Positions 44,028 to 53,222 of a DNA stretch of 64,000 nucleotides are shown here, one piece after another. The notes beneath the pieces were generated by a model, which had not been told where the DNA came from, made no database searches, and saw only the letters and a program-made list of their open reading frames with translations. Positions within the stretch are counted from its first letter, which is position 1. Each line of letters begins with the position of its first letter. The translations under genes and the position numbers were made by a program. Source of the stretch: an uncultured Prevotella sp. (lineage in GTDB: Bacteria; Bacteroidota; Bacteroidia; Bacteroidales; Bacteroidaceae); contig CAMIVY010000011.1 in assembly GCA_946402275.1 (NCBI GenBank), positions 31,240 through 95,239 on the forward strand. The letters run 5' to 3'.

Positions 44028-45362
44028 ATGAAGAAAAGACTTACAATGGTAGCGGTGGTTGCAATGCTGGCAGCCACTGCTATGGCAGGCGGCCTGATGA
44101 CCAACACAAACTATCACATAGCCTTCGACCGCATGATGGCCCGAGGTGCTACGCTCGACATCGACGCCGCCTATTCCAACCCCGCCGGACTGGCTTGGGG
44201 TCATGAGGGTTTCCAACTCTCGCTCAACTTCCAGAAGCCCTGGCAGTATCGTGACATCGAACTGACAAGCAACGGACAGAAGACACTCTACGAGGGCAAG
44301 GCGTCAGCTCCCATCGTACCCGCGCTGTTCGCTTCTTACAAGAAAGACCGCTGGGCTGTCAGCACCATGATTGGCATTGTGGGCAGCGGTGGCTTTGTGG
44401 AATACAAGCAGGGCGTACCTATGTTCAACGTACTGCTACAGAGCATGTTAGCCTCCAACGGCATTACCCCCGACACCTACACCCTCGACTCAGAGATGAA
44501 GGGTAAGCAGTACATCTATGGCGGACAGGTCAACTTCACCTACAAGATTCTTGACTGCTTCTCTGCAGCTGTGGGCATTCGTGCCAACTATTACGACGGC
44601 TACTATCGCGGTCACGTCAAGGCGGTGGAGCATCCGATGTTCGGCGATGTGGCCAAACTGCTGCTCGACGTCGATCAGAAAGGCTGGGGCGTCACCCCGA
44701 TGATTAGCGTGAACTACCATCAGGGACCGCTCACGCTCACTGCCCGTTATGAGTTCCGCACCAAGCTGAACCCCAAGAACGAGACGAACATCCTCGATGC
44801 CGGACTGGGTGCCAAAGTCGTTGAATATATGGTAAAGACCGACCCCAATGCGGAGGCTAAGCTGGCTGCCTTGCAGGCTCAGCTCGGTGCCTACACCACT
44901 CCCTACGAGGACGGTGCCCGCACCCGTTACGACATGCCTGCCCTGCTCTCTGTAGCCGCAGGTTACGAGTTCACTCCCAAACTCCGGGCCACCCTCGAGT
45001 ATCACTTCTTCGACGACAAGAACGCCAAGATGGCTAACGACCGCCAGAACGAGCTGAAGCACGGCACTCACGAGTTCCTTGCAGGCGTCGAGTATGACAT
45101 CAACGAGAAGTTCACCGTCAGCTGTGGCGCTCAGCGCACCGACTACGGACTCGCCGACGGTTATCAGCAGAACACCTCCTTTGCCTGCGACAGCTGGTCT
45201 ATCGGCATGGGTGGTGCCTGGAACATCAACGAGCAGGTTCGCCTGAATGCCGGCTATTTCATCAGCCTTTACAGCAACTACGACAAGCAGGCCGTCTATG
45301 GTCTCGAGACCTTCTCACGCACCAACAACGTCATCGGTATCGGTCTCGACTGGAAATTCTAA
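44028..45362 (+). CDS. FadL/OmpP1-family outer-membrane transporter
   Basis: 444 residues: signal peptide (MKKRLTMVAVVAMLAATAMA), then a beta-barrel with GATLDIDAAYSNPAGLAWGH, the NPAG motif of the FadL/OmpP1/TodX family, repeated amphipathic strands and terminal IGIGLDWKF. Members take up hydrophobic molecules. ATG 44019 is a possible alternative (three residues longer). High-expression codon use. The 3' region is followed by the nested palindromic repeat. Confidence 0.85.
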   Translation: MKKRLTMVAVVAMLAATAMAGGLMTNTNYHIAFDRMMARGATLDIDAAYSNPAGLAWGHEGFQLSLNFQKPWQYRDIELTSNGQKTLYEGKASAPIVPALFASYKKDRWAVSTMIGIVGSGGFVEYKQGVPMFNVLLQSMLASNGITPDTYTLDSEMKGKQYIYGGQVNFTYKILDCFSAAVGIRANYYDGYYRGHVKAVEHPMFGDVAKLLLDVDQKGWGVTPMISVNYHQGPLTLTARYEFRTKLNPKNETNILDAGLGAKVVEYMVKTDPNAEAKLAALQAQLGAYTTPYEDGARTRYDMPALLSVAAGYEFTPKLRATLEYHFFDDKNAKMANDRQNELKHGTHEFLAGVEYDINEKFTVSCGAQRTDYGLADGYQQNTSFACDSWSIGMGGAWNINEQVRLNAGYFISLYSNYDKQAVYGLETFSRTNNVIGIGLDWKF

Positions 45363-45421
45363 GTACTTCTGGAAGTACTGGGTAAAAATAATCACAGCGG
45401 ATAAAGTGTCTCATGCAAAAT

Positions 45422-45580
45422 CTTGCATTCTTGCAATCTTGCAATCTTGCAAGATATGCTTCCGTAGTGGGAAAAAGATGTCTAATAATAATATAATATA
45501 TATATTATATTATTATTAGCACTAAAATTGCAGGTAGGGAAACGACCTTTGCAAGATTGCAAGGATGCAAGATTGCAAGG
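45422..45580. repeat. Nested inverted repeat of 8-bp units around a palindrome
   Basis: Left arm 45422-45453 has four units of CTTGCAAT type. Right arm 45549-45580 has four units of TTGCAAGA/G, the reverse-complement form. The arms flank a 38-bp perfect AT palindrome (45482-45519). The whole could fold into a cruciform or long RNA hairpin. The stretch 45363-45656 holds nothing else I can identify. Confidence 0.8.
45482..45519. repeat. 38-bp perfect AT-rich palindrome
   Basis: Left half ctaataataatataatata (45482-45500) is the exact reverse complement of the right half (45501-45519). No T run follows, so it is not a classical terminator. Confidence 0.9.
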
Positions 45581-45656
45581 TTTTATGCGTTTTCGACATC
45601 ATGCAAGTTTTCAAAAAGTTTTACACAAATAATTAGGTTTGCATGCTTCTTTTTTG

Positions 45657-45664
45657 TACCTTTG
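45657..45664 (+). promoter_or_regulatory. -7 box before the HU-like remnant
   Basis: TACCTTTG at 45657-45664. A transcript would carry ~160 nt of leader before ATG 45830. Confidence 0.55.
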
Positions 45665-45829
45665 TATTGTCAATAAAGAGGTGATTTTTACGCCCTGGGC
45701 AGCGCGCAAAATTTTCCTGGCCGGAGAGGAATATTTTCCTAGGGAGAACGTAAAAGAGGCTCTGAAGCGACAAGCGAGAATTATGACTAAAAGATTTAAC
45801 AAAAACCAAACTAAGAGGAGATTAAAATT

Positions 45830-45898
45830 ATGGCAATGAAAGTAAAGGCAGTAGAGAAGAAGCTGAAGTTAATGGGCTGTGGACCCATCAAACTCTAA
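45830..45898 (+). pseudogene. 22-codon frame resembling the N-terminus of HU-like DNA-binding proteins
   Basis: A strong Shine-Dalgarno-like aggag precedes ATG 45830. The translation MAMKVKAVEKKLKLMGCGPI resembles the start of Bacteroidota HU-like proteins for the first ~14 residues, then stops. No continuation was found in other frames. It may be a decayed gene, a leader peptide or chance. The family match is from memory only. The region 45899-46025 shows no other gene. Confidence 0.35.
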
Positions 45899-46025
45899 AT
45901 GAAGGGAAAAGGAACTGATTAGATGGTCGGTCGTTTTTGTACGGGCTATAAGCACAAACTGGGAAAAATCGGCCTGTTCACATCTTTTAAGAAAGAGCAT
46001 TGCTAGCATAAACAAATTTTCTTCT

Positions 46026-46033
46026 TATCTTTG
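46026..46033 (+). promoter_or_regulatory. -7 box of the metallophosphoesterase gene
   Basis: TATCTTTG, 33 bp before ATG 46067, with a TTG 23 bp upstream. Confidence 0.55.
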
Positions 46034-46066
46034 CTCTCGTTTTAATAATAAACCAAAGAGAGAGAG

Positions 46067-47632
46067 ATGAAGAAAATTACAGTTCTTTTGTCAATGGCCT
46101 TTCTGGTGCTCAGCATGAGCCTGACCAGCTGTGTTAAAGACTTGGGAGTGATTGACAATCCCAACGACGGCGGCAATACTCCAGAGAAAGACCCCAACTT
46201 CAAGTCCATTATTGTGATGAGCGACATCCACGTAATGGCACCCCAACTGCTGGAGAAAACGGGTACGGCCTATGAGAATTATCTGAATCAAGACCCCAAG
46301 CTGTTGGAATACAGCGGCGAGGTGCTGGAATATCTGGTAGCAGAGACGGAGAAGCGTAACCCGGACCTGGTCATCATCCCTGGCGACCTGACGAAAGACG
46401 GTGAACTGCTGAGTCACCAACTGGTAGTGAGCATTCTCAGCAAACTGCGCAATGCCGGCATTCCGGTAATAGTAGTGCCTGGAAACCACGACATCGATAA
46501 TCCGGAAGGCTATTACTTCAACGGCGACAACACACGCCCGGCAGAGCGCACATCGCCAGAGCAGTTCAAGACACTGTATGCCGACTTCGGCTACAACCAG
46601 GCATACGCAAAAGACCCTGCCTCGCTGTCGTTCGTCTGTGAACCGTTGAAAGGACTAGTGCTGCTGTGCATTGACACCAATAAGTATGAAGAAAATAAAT
46701 ACATAGACAAGGGCGACGAGAAAAACTATAACCAGACGTCGGGACGCATCCGCCCAGCTACGCTGACCTGGATGCTGGCCGAGGCCGACAAGGCACGCAC
46801 CGAGGGAAAGCAGGTCGTGCTGGTACAACACCATAACGTCGTAGAGCACTACGATGCGCAGAGCACGCTGCAAGGCGGCTACGTCGTCGCTGACTATGCG
46901 AAGGTGAGCAAGCAGCTGATGGAACATGGCATACACATGGCTTTTACTGGACATACACACCTGCAAGACATTGCACAGTATCGCACCATAGCAGACAATG
47001 CACAGCCCGACAGCCTGGTTGACGTGGCTACAGGTTCCGTCATCTCTTACCCCAATCCATGGCGCACCATCAAGGTGAACAATGAATTCACGGAGTGGCA
47101 GATCAATACCGAGTATGTGACGACCATCCCTTCGCTCAGCGACGTGAATGCGACGTGCCGCAAACGCCTCAACGACAATCTCAAAGGAGGACTGGGCTGG
47201 CACATCAAAGATGCCTGGAGCAGCTTAGACAAATATCGTGATGCCACAAGCGCCTTAGGTTTAACACGTCAATTTATTCCTGAAACGCCCGAAGAACTCA
47301 CTGATCTCCTGACCAAATACCTCGGCGATCAGATGAGCAAGGTGTATATGATTCATAACGAGGGCAACGAGTGGAAGAATTCTCTGGCTGTAGGGCTGGA
47401 AGACCAGCTGAAGAGCAATATGGAGCTGCTGCTGCGTGACAGGGCAAAAACGCTTGGCATAGCTGATACGCAAACCAATCTTCTTATCTTGACCTTCAAT
47501 ACCTTATATAGAATGCAGATTGAGCCGGGATTTAAGAGTATGTTGAATGGTATTAACCAGTACAACGATCCCGATAAGAGATTGGAAAGCAGAACTGACG
47601 ACCTCAACGCTGTGTTACGTTTAGGTCGATAA
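46067..47632 (+). CDS. Calcineurin-like metallophosphoesterase lipoprotein
   Basis: 521-residue lipoprotein (MSLTSCVKD lipobox). The phosphoesterase domain (~45-320) shows all metal motifs: IVMSDIHVM, IIPGDLTKDGE, VVPGNHDIDNP, VQHHNVV and FTGHTHLQD. The C-terminal ~200 residues form a helical region without a recognised domain. Probable surface or periplasmic phosphodiesterase/phosphatase; substrate unknown. Followed 38 bp later by the TSCPD gene. Confidence 0.9.
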   Translation: MKKITVLLSMAFLVLSMSLTSCVKDLGVIDNPNDGGNTPEKDPNFKSIIVMSDIHVMAPQLLEKTGTAYENYLNQDPKLLEYSGEVLEYLVAETEKRNPDLVIIPGDLTKDGELLSHQLVVSILSKLRNAGIPVIVVPGNHDIDNPEGYYFNGDNTRPAERTSPEQFKTLYADFGYNQAYAKDPASLSFVCEPLKGLVLLCIDTNKYEENKYIDKGDEKNYNQTSGRIRPATLTWMLAEADKARTEGKQVVLVQHHNVVEHYDAQSTLQGGYVVADYAKVSKQLMEHGIHMAFTGHTHLQDIAQYRTIADNAQPDSLVDVATGSVISYPNPWRTIKVNNEFTEWQINTEYVTTIPSLSDVNATCRKRLNDNLKGGLGWHIKDAWSSLDKYRDATSALGLTRQFIPETPEELTDLLTKYLGDQMSKVYMIHNEGNEWKNSLAVGLEDQLKSNMELLLRDRAKTLGIADTQTNLLILTFNTLYRMQIEPGFKSMLNGINQYNDPDKRLESRTDDLNAVLRLGR

Positions 47633-47670
47633 TCTTCTGCCGATCAGGACAACAAAAACAAATAAGGATT

Positions 47671-47925
47671 ATGGAAACAAAACATGTACAATACGAGACA
47701 CAGGGCACTTGCTCGAAACTGATTGACGTCACCGTAGATGAGAACAACATCATCCAGCAGGTGTCTTTCCTGGGTGGATGCAACGGAAACCTGCAGGGAA
47801 TATGCCAGTTGGTGAAAGGACAACACGTGGATGACGTGATTAGCAAGCTGAATGGCATAAGATGCGGGGCGAAGAGTACCTCCTGTCCCGACCAGCTGTG
47901 CCGCGCACTGGAACAGCTGAAGTAA
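47671..47925 (+). CDS. TSCPD-domain protein (TIGR03905 type)
   Basis: 84-residue protein with GTCSKLIDVTVDENNIIQQV, FLGGCNGNLQGIC and the signature STSCPDQLCRALEQ. The domain also occurs at the C-terminus of some B12-dependent ribonucleotide reductases. Function of the stand-alone form is unknown. Length is normal for the family. Confidence 0.9.
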   Translation: METKHVQYETQGTCSKLIDVTVDENNIIQQVSFLGGCNGNLQGICQLVKGQHVDDVISKLNGIRCGAKSTSCPDQLCRALEQLK

Positions 47926-47952
47926 GAGCTACTTACGGTTACTTGGAAAAAC

Positions 47953-47985
47953 AAAAAAATCCTGTTAATCAGCGAATTAACAGGA
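47953..47985 (-). terminator. Intrinsic terminator of the tRNA-Met transcript
   Basis: Minus-strand hairpin with arms tcctgttaat and attaacagga (47985-47960), followed by a T7 run; 9 bp after the tRNA 3' end. Confidence 0.9.
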
Positions 47986-47993
47986 CTTCTTTG

Positions 47994-48067
47994 TAGCGGG
48001 AGGGGGACCCGAACCCTCGACCTCCGGATTATGAATCCGACGCTCTAACCAGCTGAGCTACCCCGCC
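47994..48067 (-). tRNA. tRNA-Met (anticodon CAT)
   Basis: 74-nt cloverleaf on the minus strand. Acceptor GGCGGGG pairs with TCCCGCT (G-T ends). D-arm is GCTCAGCTGGTTAGAGC, anticodon stem CGGA/TCCG with loop TTCATAA, and T-arm GAGGG TTCGGGT CCCCC (one A-C mismatch), discriminator A. CCA is not encoded. CAT could also be an initiator or an Ile(lysidine) tRNA; the acceptor and stems favour elongator Met. Confidence 0.9.
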
Positions 48068-48136
48068 ATCATGCTTGTAAGCGGGTGCAAAGGTACAACT
48101 ATTTTCCGAAACACCAAAACTTTTTCACGAAAAATC

Positions 48137-48166
48137 TTTGTGTTTCGATTTTTTTTTGTACTTTTG
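48137..48166 (+). promoter_or_regulatory. Promoter of the START/LptFG/ribBA genes
   Basis: TTTG (48137-48140), an 18-bp gap, then TACTTTTG (48159-48166), 37 bp before ATG 48204. Confidence 0.65.
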
Positions 48167-48203
48167 CGCTGTGATACATATTAATGATCTGAACTAATTT
48201 GAT

Positions 48204-48611
48204 ATGGGAACAATGAGAAAACTAACCATCGAATACCCTCTCTCGACAAAATCGCCGAAAATCGTATGGGACATGATTAGTAACGCTGCAGGCATGCAAA
48301 AGTGGCTGGCAGATAAAGTCACCGAAGACAACGACACCATGACGTTCACCTGGGGACACCCCTGGACGGAGCGCGACACCAAGCAATCCAAAATACTGGA
48401 AGTAGAAAAATACAACTACATACGTCTGTTATGGGACTACCATGAGGATACTCCCGAGGCTTTTTGGGAGATGCGCATTGAGGGAAGCGACCTTACAGGC
48501 CAGCTGAGCCTGCTCATCACGGACTTTGCTGCTGACGAAGACGAGGAATCCGACCTGCGCGGCATTTGGGACGAAAATCTGGAACGCCTGCACCGCGTCA
48601 GCGGACTATAG
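48204..48611 (+). CDS. START/AHSA1-like domain protein
   Basis: 135-residue SRPBCC-fold protein: MRKLTIEYPLSTKSPKIVWD, AAGMQKWLADKVTEDNDTMTF, FTWGHPWTERDTKQSK and a C-terminal helix IWDENLERLHRV. Such small START-like proteins are common in Bacteroidota; ligand unknown. Four bp before the LptF/G gene, suggesting cotranscription. Start 48204 or 48213. Confidence 0.8.
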   Translation: MGTMRKLTIEYPLSTKSPKIVWDMISNAAGMQKWLADKVTEDNDTMTFTWGHPWTERDTKQSKILEVEKYNYIRLLWDYHEDTPEAFWEMRIEGSDLTGQLSLLITDFAADEDEESDLRGIWDENLERLHRVSGL

Positions 48612-48615
48612 ATTT

Positions 48616-50544
48616 ATGCTGCGCATTAAGAAATTAGACATATTTATTACCAAACAGTTCGGACTGCTGTTCTTCGCCACATTCTTCATCTGCCAATTTG
48701 TGCTGATGATGCAATTCCTGTGGCGATATGTGGACGAACTGATAGGCAAAGGACTGTCTATGGAGGTGCTGGCACAGTTTTTCTGGTACATGGGACTGAT
48801 GCTGATGCCACAAGCCTTCCCATTGGCCATCCTGCTGTCGTCGCTGATAGCCTTCGGCAACCTGGGCGAGAGCTCCGAGCTGACAGCTATCAAAGCAGCG
48901 GGTATCTCGCTGATGCAGTCGATGCGGTCGCTGATAGTCATCGTGACAGCAATAGCCTGCATATCCTTCTATTTCCAGGAGGTGATAGGTCCGCGGGCCT
49001 TCATCTCTTTCCAGCAACTGCTGATCTCGATGAAGCAGAAGAATCCGGAGGTAGAGATTCCTGAAGGCATCTTCTACGACGGCATTCCCAATTCCAACCT
49101 CTACGTGCAGAAGAAGGACATGAACACGGGTATGCTTTACGGCATCATGATATACCGCATGAACGGCGGTTATGAGGATGCTGCCGTTATCCTGGCAGAC
49201 TCCGGACGCATTCAGACTACTGCGGAGAAAAAGCACCTGCTGTTGACGCTGTACAGCGGTGAATGGTTTGAAAACATGCGCCAGTCGGGACTGAACGTCA
49301 CAGCCAACGTGCCCTATCGCCGCGAGACCTTCTCCACCAAGACTATCCTACTCGACTTCGATGGTGACTTCAACATGGCGGAAGCTAGCGGAATAGCCGC
49401 TGATGCGCGGTCGAAGGGACTCGGCAAGATTCTGCACGACCTGGACTCCATCCGTGAGTTCAACGACTCGGTAGGTCACGCCTACTATCACGAAGCACAG
49501 GCATTTACCTTCAACAGGCCTACGCTGAGCAAGGAAGACTCCATCAAAGTGGTGAAAGAGCTGGCCAAGAACACTTTTAACATCGACTCAGCGTATGCGA
49601 AATTGGCGGGTGAGCAGAAGCAGGCGGTGCTCAAGCAAGCTGCCAACGAGGCACAGATGGCGCTGAGCAGCCTGGATTTCAAATCGGAATATTCCTTCTA
49701 TCTTAACAGAGAGGAACGCATGCATGAGATGGAAGCCATCAACAAGTTCACACTCTCGCTGTCGTGCCTAATCTTCTTCTTTATCGGAGCACCACTGGGC
49801 GCCATTATCCGCAAGGGAGGACTGGGTGTACCTGTCATCATCTCCGTGCTGGTATTCATCATCTTCTACATCCTGGACATGACGGGGTTCCGAATGGCAC
49901 GCGACGACAACTGGACGGTGCTCTTCGGAAAGTTCCTGGGAACCGCCGTACTTACACCCCTGGCCGTATTCTTCACCTACAAGGCGAACAACGACTCGGT
50001 GGTATTCAATATCGACCTGTACAAAGACTTGGTCATGCGGGCACTGGGGCTGCGCGTAAAGAGACATATCACTCGCAAGGAGGTTATCATAGAAGACCCG
50101 AAGTATCTGGCAGATGCCGAAATGCTGAAGAACATCAGTCTGGAAGTGGCGCGGTATTCGGAAGAGCACAAATTGCTGCGCTGGCCCAGTCCTATCAAGG
50201 TATTCTTCCGTCCTGGCGACGATCACGAGATAGAGCATATCAACAACGTGCTGGAAGTGGCTATCGAAGACCTTTCATACACCACAAACAATTACGTGCT
50301 GATGAAGCTGAACCAATATCCTATTATCGCCACCCATGCCCACACGCGCCCCTTCCAACGCAAGTGGCTAAATGTAATAACGGGACTCTTCCTGCCTACA
50401 GGCATCTTCTTCTACATCCGCATGCTGCGCTTCCGCTTCAGGCTATATAAAGACTTACAGCATATCCTCCGTATCAACAAGAAACTCATACCAAGAGTCA
50501 TTGACCTGGGTGACGTCAAGTCCGAGATGGAGATTATTACATAA
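48616..50544 (+). CDS. LptF/LptG-family permease
   Basis: 642-residue inner-membrane component of LPS export (YjgP/YjgQ family). It starts MLRIKKLDIFITKQFGLLFF, with membrane helices near the N-terminus (~15-35, 60-90, 105-125), a periplasmic beta-jellyroll and C-terminal helices (FTLSLSCLIFFFIGAPLGAI, VPVIISVLVFIIFYILDM). It is longer than E. coli LptF/G, with an extra ~180-residue C-terminal region ending in another hydrophobic stretch. ATG 48616 follows the START gene stop by 4 bp. Confidence 0.9.
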   Translation: MLRIKKLDIFITKQFGLLFFATFFICQFVLMMQFLWRYVDELIGKGLSMEVLAQFFWYMGLMLMPQAFPLAILLSSLIAFGNLGESSELTAIKAAGISLMQSMRSLIVIVTAIACISFYFQEVIGPRAFISFQQLLISMKQKNPEVEIPEGIFYDGIPNSNLYVQKKDMNTGMLYGIMIYRMNGGYEDAAVILADSGRIQTTAEKKHLLLTLYSGEWFENMRQSGLNVTANVPYRRETFSTKTILLDFDGDFNMAEASGIAADARSKGLGKILHDLDSIREFNDSVGHAYYHEAQAFTFNRPTLSKEDSIKVVKELAKNTFNIDSAYAKLAGEQKQAVLKQAANEAQMALSSLDFKSEYSFYLNREERMHEMEAINKFTLSLSCLIFFFIGAPLGAIIRKGGLGVPVIISVLVFIIFYILDMTGFRMARDDNWTVLFGKFLGTAVLTPLAVFFTYKANNDSVVFNIDLYKDLVMRALGLRVKRHITRKEVIIEDPKYLADAEMLKNISLEVARYSEEHKLLRWPSPIKVFFRPGDDHEIEHINNVLEVAIEDLSYTTNNYVLMKLNQYPIIATHAHTRPFQRKWLNVITGLFLPTGIFFYIRMLRFRFRLYKDLQHILRINKKLIPRVIDLGDVKSEMEIIT

Positions 50545-50560
50545 TATATAAATAAGGTAT

Positions 50561-51781
50561 ATGGAAATTATGGAGACATTCAAACTCAATACTATCGAAG
50601 AAGCGCTGGCTGACTTCAGGGCAGGCAAGTTCGTGATTGTCGTAGATGATGAAGACCGCGAGAATGAAGGCGACCTGATATGTGCTGCAGAGAAAATAAC
50701 ACCTGAGATGGTGAACTTCATGCTGAAGAACGCACGAGGCGTGCTATGCGCACCCGTCACCATCAGCAGGAGCATAGAACTGGAACTGCCCCATCAGGTA
50801 CAAGACAACACATCACTGCTGGGAACTCCCTTCACGGTGACCATCGACAAGATAGAAGGATGTACCACGGGGGTATCGGCCCACGACCGTGCAGCCACCA
50901 TCCGTGCACTTGCCGACCCCTCGTCAACAGCCCGCACATTCGGACGTCCAGGACATATCAATCCCCTTTACGCCCAAGACAATGGTGTGCTTCGCCGCTC
51001 CGGACATACAGAGGCCGCCATTGACCTTTGCAAACTGTCGGGCCTCTACCCTGCCGGTGCGCTCATAGAAATCATGAACGACGACGGCACAATGGCACGA
51101 ATGCCACAGCTCATGGAGTTTGCGCAGAAGCACGACATGAAAATTATCACCATCAAAGACATGATAGCCTACCGGCTGAAGAAGGAAAGCCTGGTAGAGA
51201 AAGGCGAGGAAGTGGATATGCCTACTGAATACGGACACTTCCGGCTGATACCCTTCCGCCAAAAGAGCAACGGACTGGAACACATGGCGCTCATCAAAGG
51301 AGAATGGGGGAAAGACGAGCCTATCCTGGTACGCGTCCACTCATCATGCATGACGGGCGACATCCTGGGTTCCAAGCGTTGCGACTGTGGTGAGCAGCTG
51401 CACAAATCCATGCAGATGATAGAAAAAGAAGGTCGCGGCGTCATTGTGTATATGCAGCAAGAAGGACGCGGCATCGGACTGATGAACAAGATTGCTGCCT
51501 ACAAGTTGCAGGAGGAAGGACTGGACACGGTGGATGCCAACATACACCTCGGGTTCAAGCCCGACGAGCGCGACTATGGGTGTGGCGCACAGATTCTGCG
51601 TCAGCTGGGGGTACAGAAAATGCGCCTGATGACCAACAACCCCGTCAAACGCGTAGGACTGGAAGCCTACGGACTGGAAATCGTAGAAAACGTACCCATC
51701 GAGACAACACCTAACGAGTACAACCTGCGCTATCTGGAGACCAAAAAGAACCGCATGGGACATACCCTTCACCTGAAATAA
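50561..51781 (+). CDS. ribBA: Bifunctional DHBP synthase / GTP cyclohydrolase II
   Basis: Riboflavin synthesis, both entry branches. 406 residues. RibB part (~1-205): [36 protein letters not shown] and GRPGHINPL. RibA part (~210-400): [20 protein letters not shown] (zinc-site region), [15 protein letters not shown] and [19 protein letters not shown]. Seventeen bp after the LptF/G gene. ATG 50561 or 50570. Confidence 0.97.
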   Translation: MEIMETFKLNTIEEALADFRAGKFVIVVDDEDRENEGDLICAAEKITPEMVNFMLKNARGVLCAPVTISRSIELELPHQVQDNTSLLGTPFTVTIDKIEGCTTGVSAHDRAATIRALADPSSTARTFGRPGHINPLYAQDNGVLRRSGHTEAAIDLCKLSGLYPAGALIEIMNDDGTMARMPQLMEFAQKHDMKIITIKDMIAYRLKKESLVEKGEEVDMPTEYGHFRLIPFRQKSNGLEHMALIKGEWGKDEPILVRVHSSCMTGDILGSKRCDCGEQLHKSMQMIEKEGRGVIVYMQQEGRGIGLMNKIAAYKLQEEGLDTVDANIHLGFKPDERDYGCGAQILRQLGVQKMRLMTNNPVKRVGLEAYGLEIVENVPIETTPNEYNLRYLETKKNRMGHTLHLK

Positions 51782-51857
51782 AGGGCAAAAAGATATTTTT
51801 TAAACATTAAAAAGCAAAAAAACAACACTTTTCTTTCGTTAAAAAGAAGAAAATGAT

Positions 51858-51865
51858 TACTTTTG
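51858..51865 (+). promoter_or_regulatory. -7 box of the aminotransferase gene
   Basis: TACTTTTG followed by CAGC, 30 bp before ATG 51895. Confidence 0.55.
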
Positions 51866-51894
51866 CAGCTAAACATTTTACGACCTAAAAGAAC

Positions 51895-53088
51895 ATGGCA
51901 CAATTATCGGACCGTTTACAAAGACTGGCACCGTCAGCAACACTGGCAATGTCGCAGAAAAGTTCTGAAATGAAAGCTCAGGGTATCGACGTCATCAACA
52001 TGAGCGTCGGAGAACCGGACTTCAACACCCCCGACCACATCAAACAGGCTGCAAAACTGGCCATTGACGAGAACTACTCACGCTACTCGCCCGTGCCCGG
52101 ATACCCTGACCTGCGTCAGGCTATTGCCCGCAAACTGGAGCGCGAGAACCATCTGCACTACACACCGGCAGAAATCCTAGTGTCGAACGGAGCCAAGCAA
52201 AGCGTGTGCAACACCGTAATGGCTCTGATCAATCCCGGCGATGAAGTCATCATCCCCGCACCCTATTGGGTGAGCTATCCGCAAATGGTCCTGCTGGCAG
52301 GCGGAAAACCCGTCATTGTAGAAGCCGGATTCGACCAGAATTTCAAAATGACTCCAGAACAGCTGGAAGCCGCCATTACTCCCAAGACGCGACTGCTGAT
52401 ACTCTGCTCGCCCAGCAACCCTACAGGAAGCGTCTATTCAAAAGAGGAACTGGAGGGACTTGCCAAGGTGATTCTCAGTCACGAAGACCTCTTTGTTCTG
52501 GCCGATGAGATTTATGAGCATATCAACTATGTGGGAAGACACGAAAGCATTGCCCAGTTCCCAGGCATGAAGGAGCGCTCCATCATCGTCAACGGTGTCA
52601 GCAAGGCATACGCTATGACGGGGTGGCGCATTGGCTATATAGCTGCTCCCGAATGGATTGTCAAAGGATGCAACAAGCTGCAAGGACAATACACTAGCGG
52701 CCCCTGCTCTGTCAGCCAGAAAGCTGCCGAATTCGCCTACACCTCCAGCCAGGAGTGTGTAGAAGAGATGCGCAAGGCCTTTGAGCGTCGCAGAAACCTT
52801 ATCGTCAAGTTGGCCAAGGATATTCCAGGACTGGAAGTGAACGTACCCGAGGGAGCTTTCTACTTGTTCCCCAAATGCAGCAGCTTCTACGGAAAGAAAG
52901 ATGGTGACAAAGTAATAGCCAACAGCACCGACCTGGCTCTCTATCTCCTGGAAAAAGGACACGTAGCAACCGTCGGAGGAGACGCCTTTGGCGACCCCGA
53001 ATGCTTCCGTATGAGCTATGCTACCAGCGATGAAAACATCGTCGAAGCAATGCGACGTATCAAAGAAGCATTGGGCAATCTACGATAA
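51895..53088 (+). CDS. Class I/II aspartate-type aminotransferase
   Basis: PLP-dependent transaminase of the AspC/AspB subgroup, 397 residues: MSVGEPDFNTPDHIK, SNGAKQSVCNTVMALINPGD, APYWVSYPQMV, LCSPSNPTGSVYSKEE, VLADEIYEHINY, and the PLP lysine in NGVSKAYAMTGWRIGYIAAP. Probably aspartate or related amino donor with 2-oxoglutarate. Monocistronic. Confidence 0.93.
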   Translation: MAQLSDRLQRLAPSATLAMSQKSSEMKAQGIDVINMSVGEPDFNTPDHIKQAAKLAIDENYSRYSPVPGYPDLRQAIARKLERENHLHYTPAEILVSNGAKQSVCNTVMALINPGDEVIIPAPYWVSYPQMVLLAGGKPVIVEAGFDQNFKMTPEQLEAAITPKTRLLILCSPSNPTGSVYSKEELEGLAKVILSHEDLFVLADEIYEHINYVGRHESIAQFPGMKERSIIVNGVSKAYAMTGWRIGYIAAPEWIVKGCNKLQGQYTSGPCSVSQKAAEFAYTSSQECVEEMRKAFERRRNLIVKLAKDIPGLEVNVPEGAFYLFPKCSSFYGKKDGDKVIANSTDLALYLLEKGHVATVGGDAFGDPECFRMSYATSDENIVEAMRRIKEALGNLR

Positions 53089-53147
53089 AAATCGAGAAAT
53101 ATCAAGTTAAAAGTTCTTAATTAGGCGGAAAGTAATTTGATAATTAC

Positions 53148-53155
53148 TATCTTTG
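53148..53155 (+). promoter_or_regulatory. -7 box of the ExbB/ExbD/TonB operon
   Basis: TATCTTTG, 67 bp before the ExbB ATG; weak -33. It is the only candidate before six co-directional genes. Confidence 0.6.
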
Positions 53156-53222
53156 CCGAGTAATTCGCAGTAGAAACATATAACAAACTAATTCATTTAA
53201 TAACTAAAAAAAATTCTAATTT

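Noticed and set aside
45422..45580. Short repeated units that might suggest a CRISPR array
   Set aside because: Units are 8 bp with no spacers, arranged as an inverted pair around a palindrome, and there are no cas genes in the window.
45639..45839. Possible 66-residue protein beginning with TTG at 45639
   Set aside because: The promoter box at 45657 lies inside it, there is no ribosome site, and the composition is unlike a real protein.
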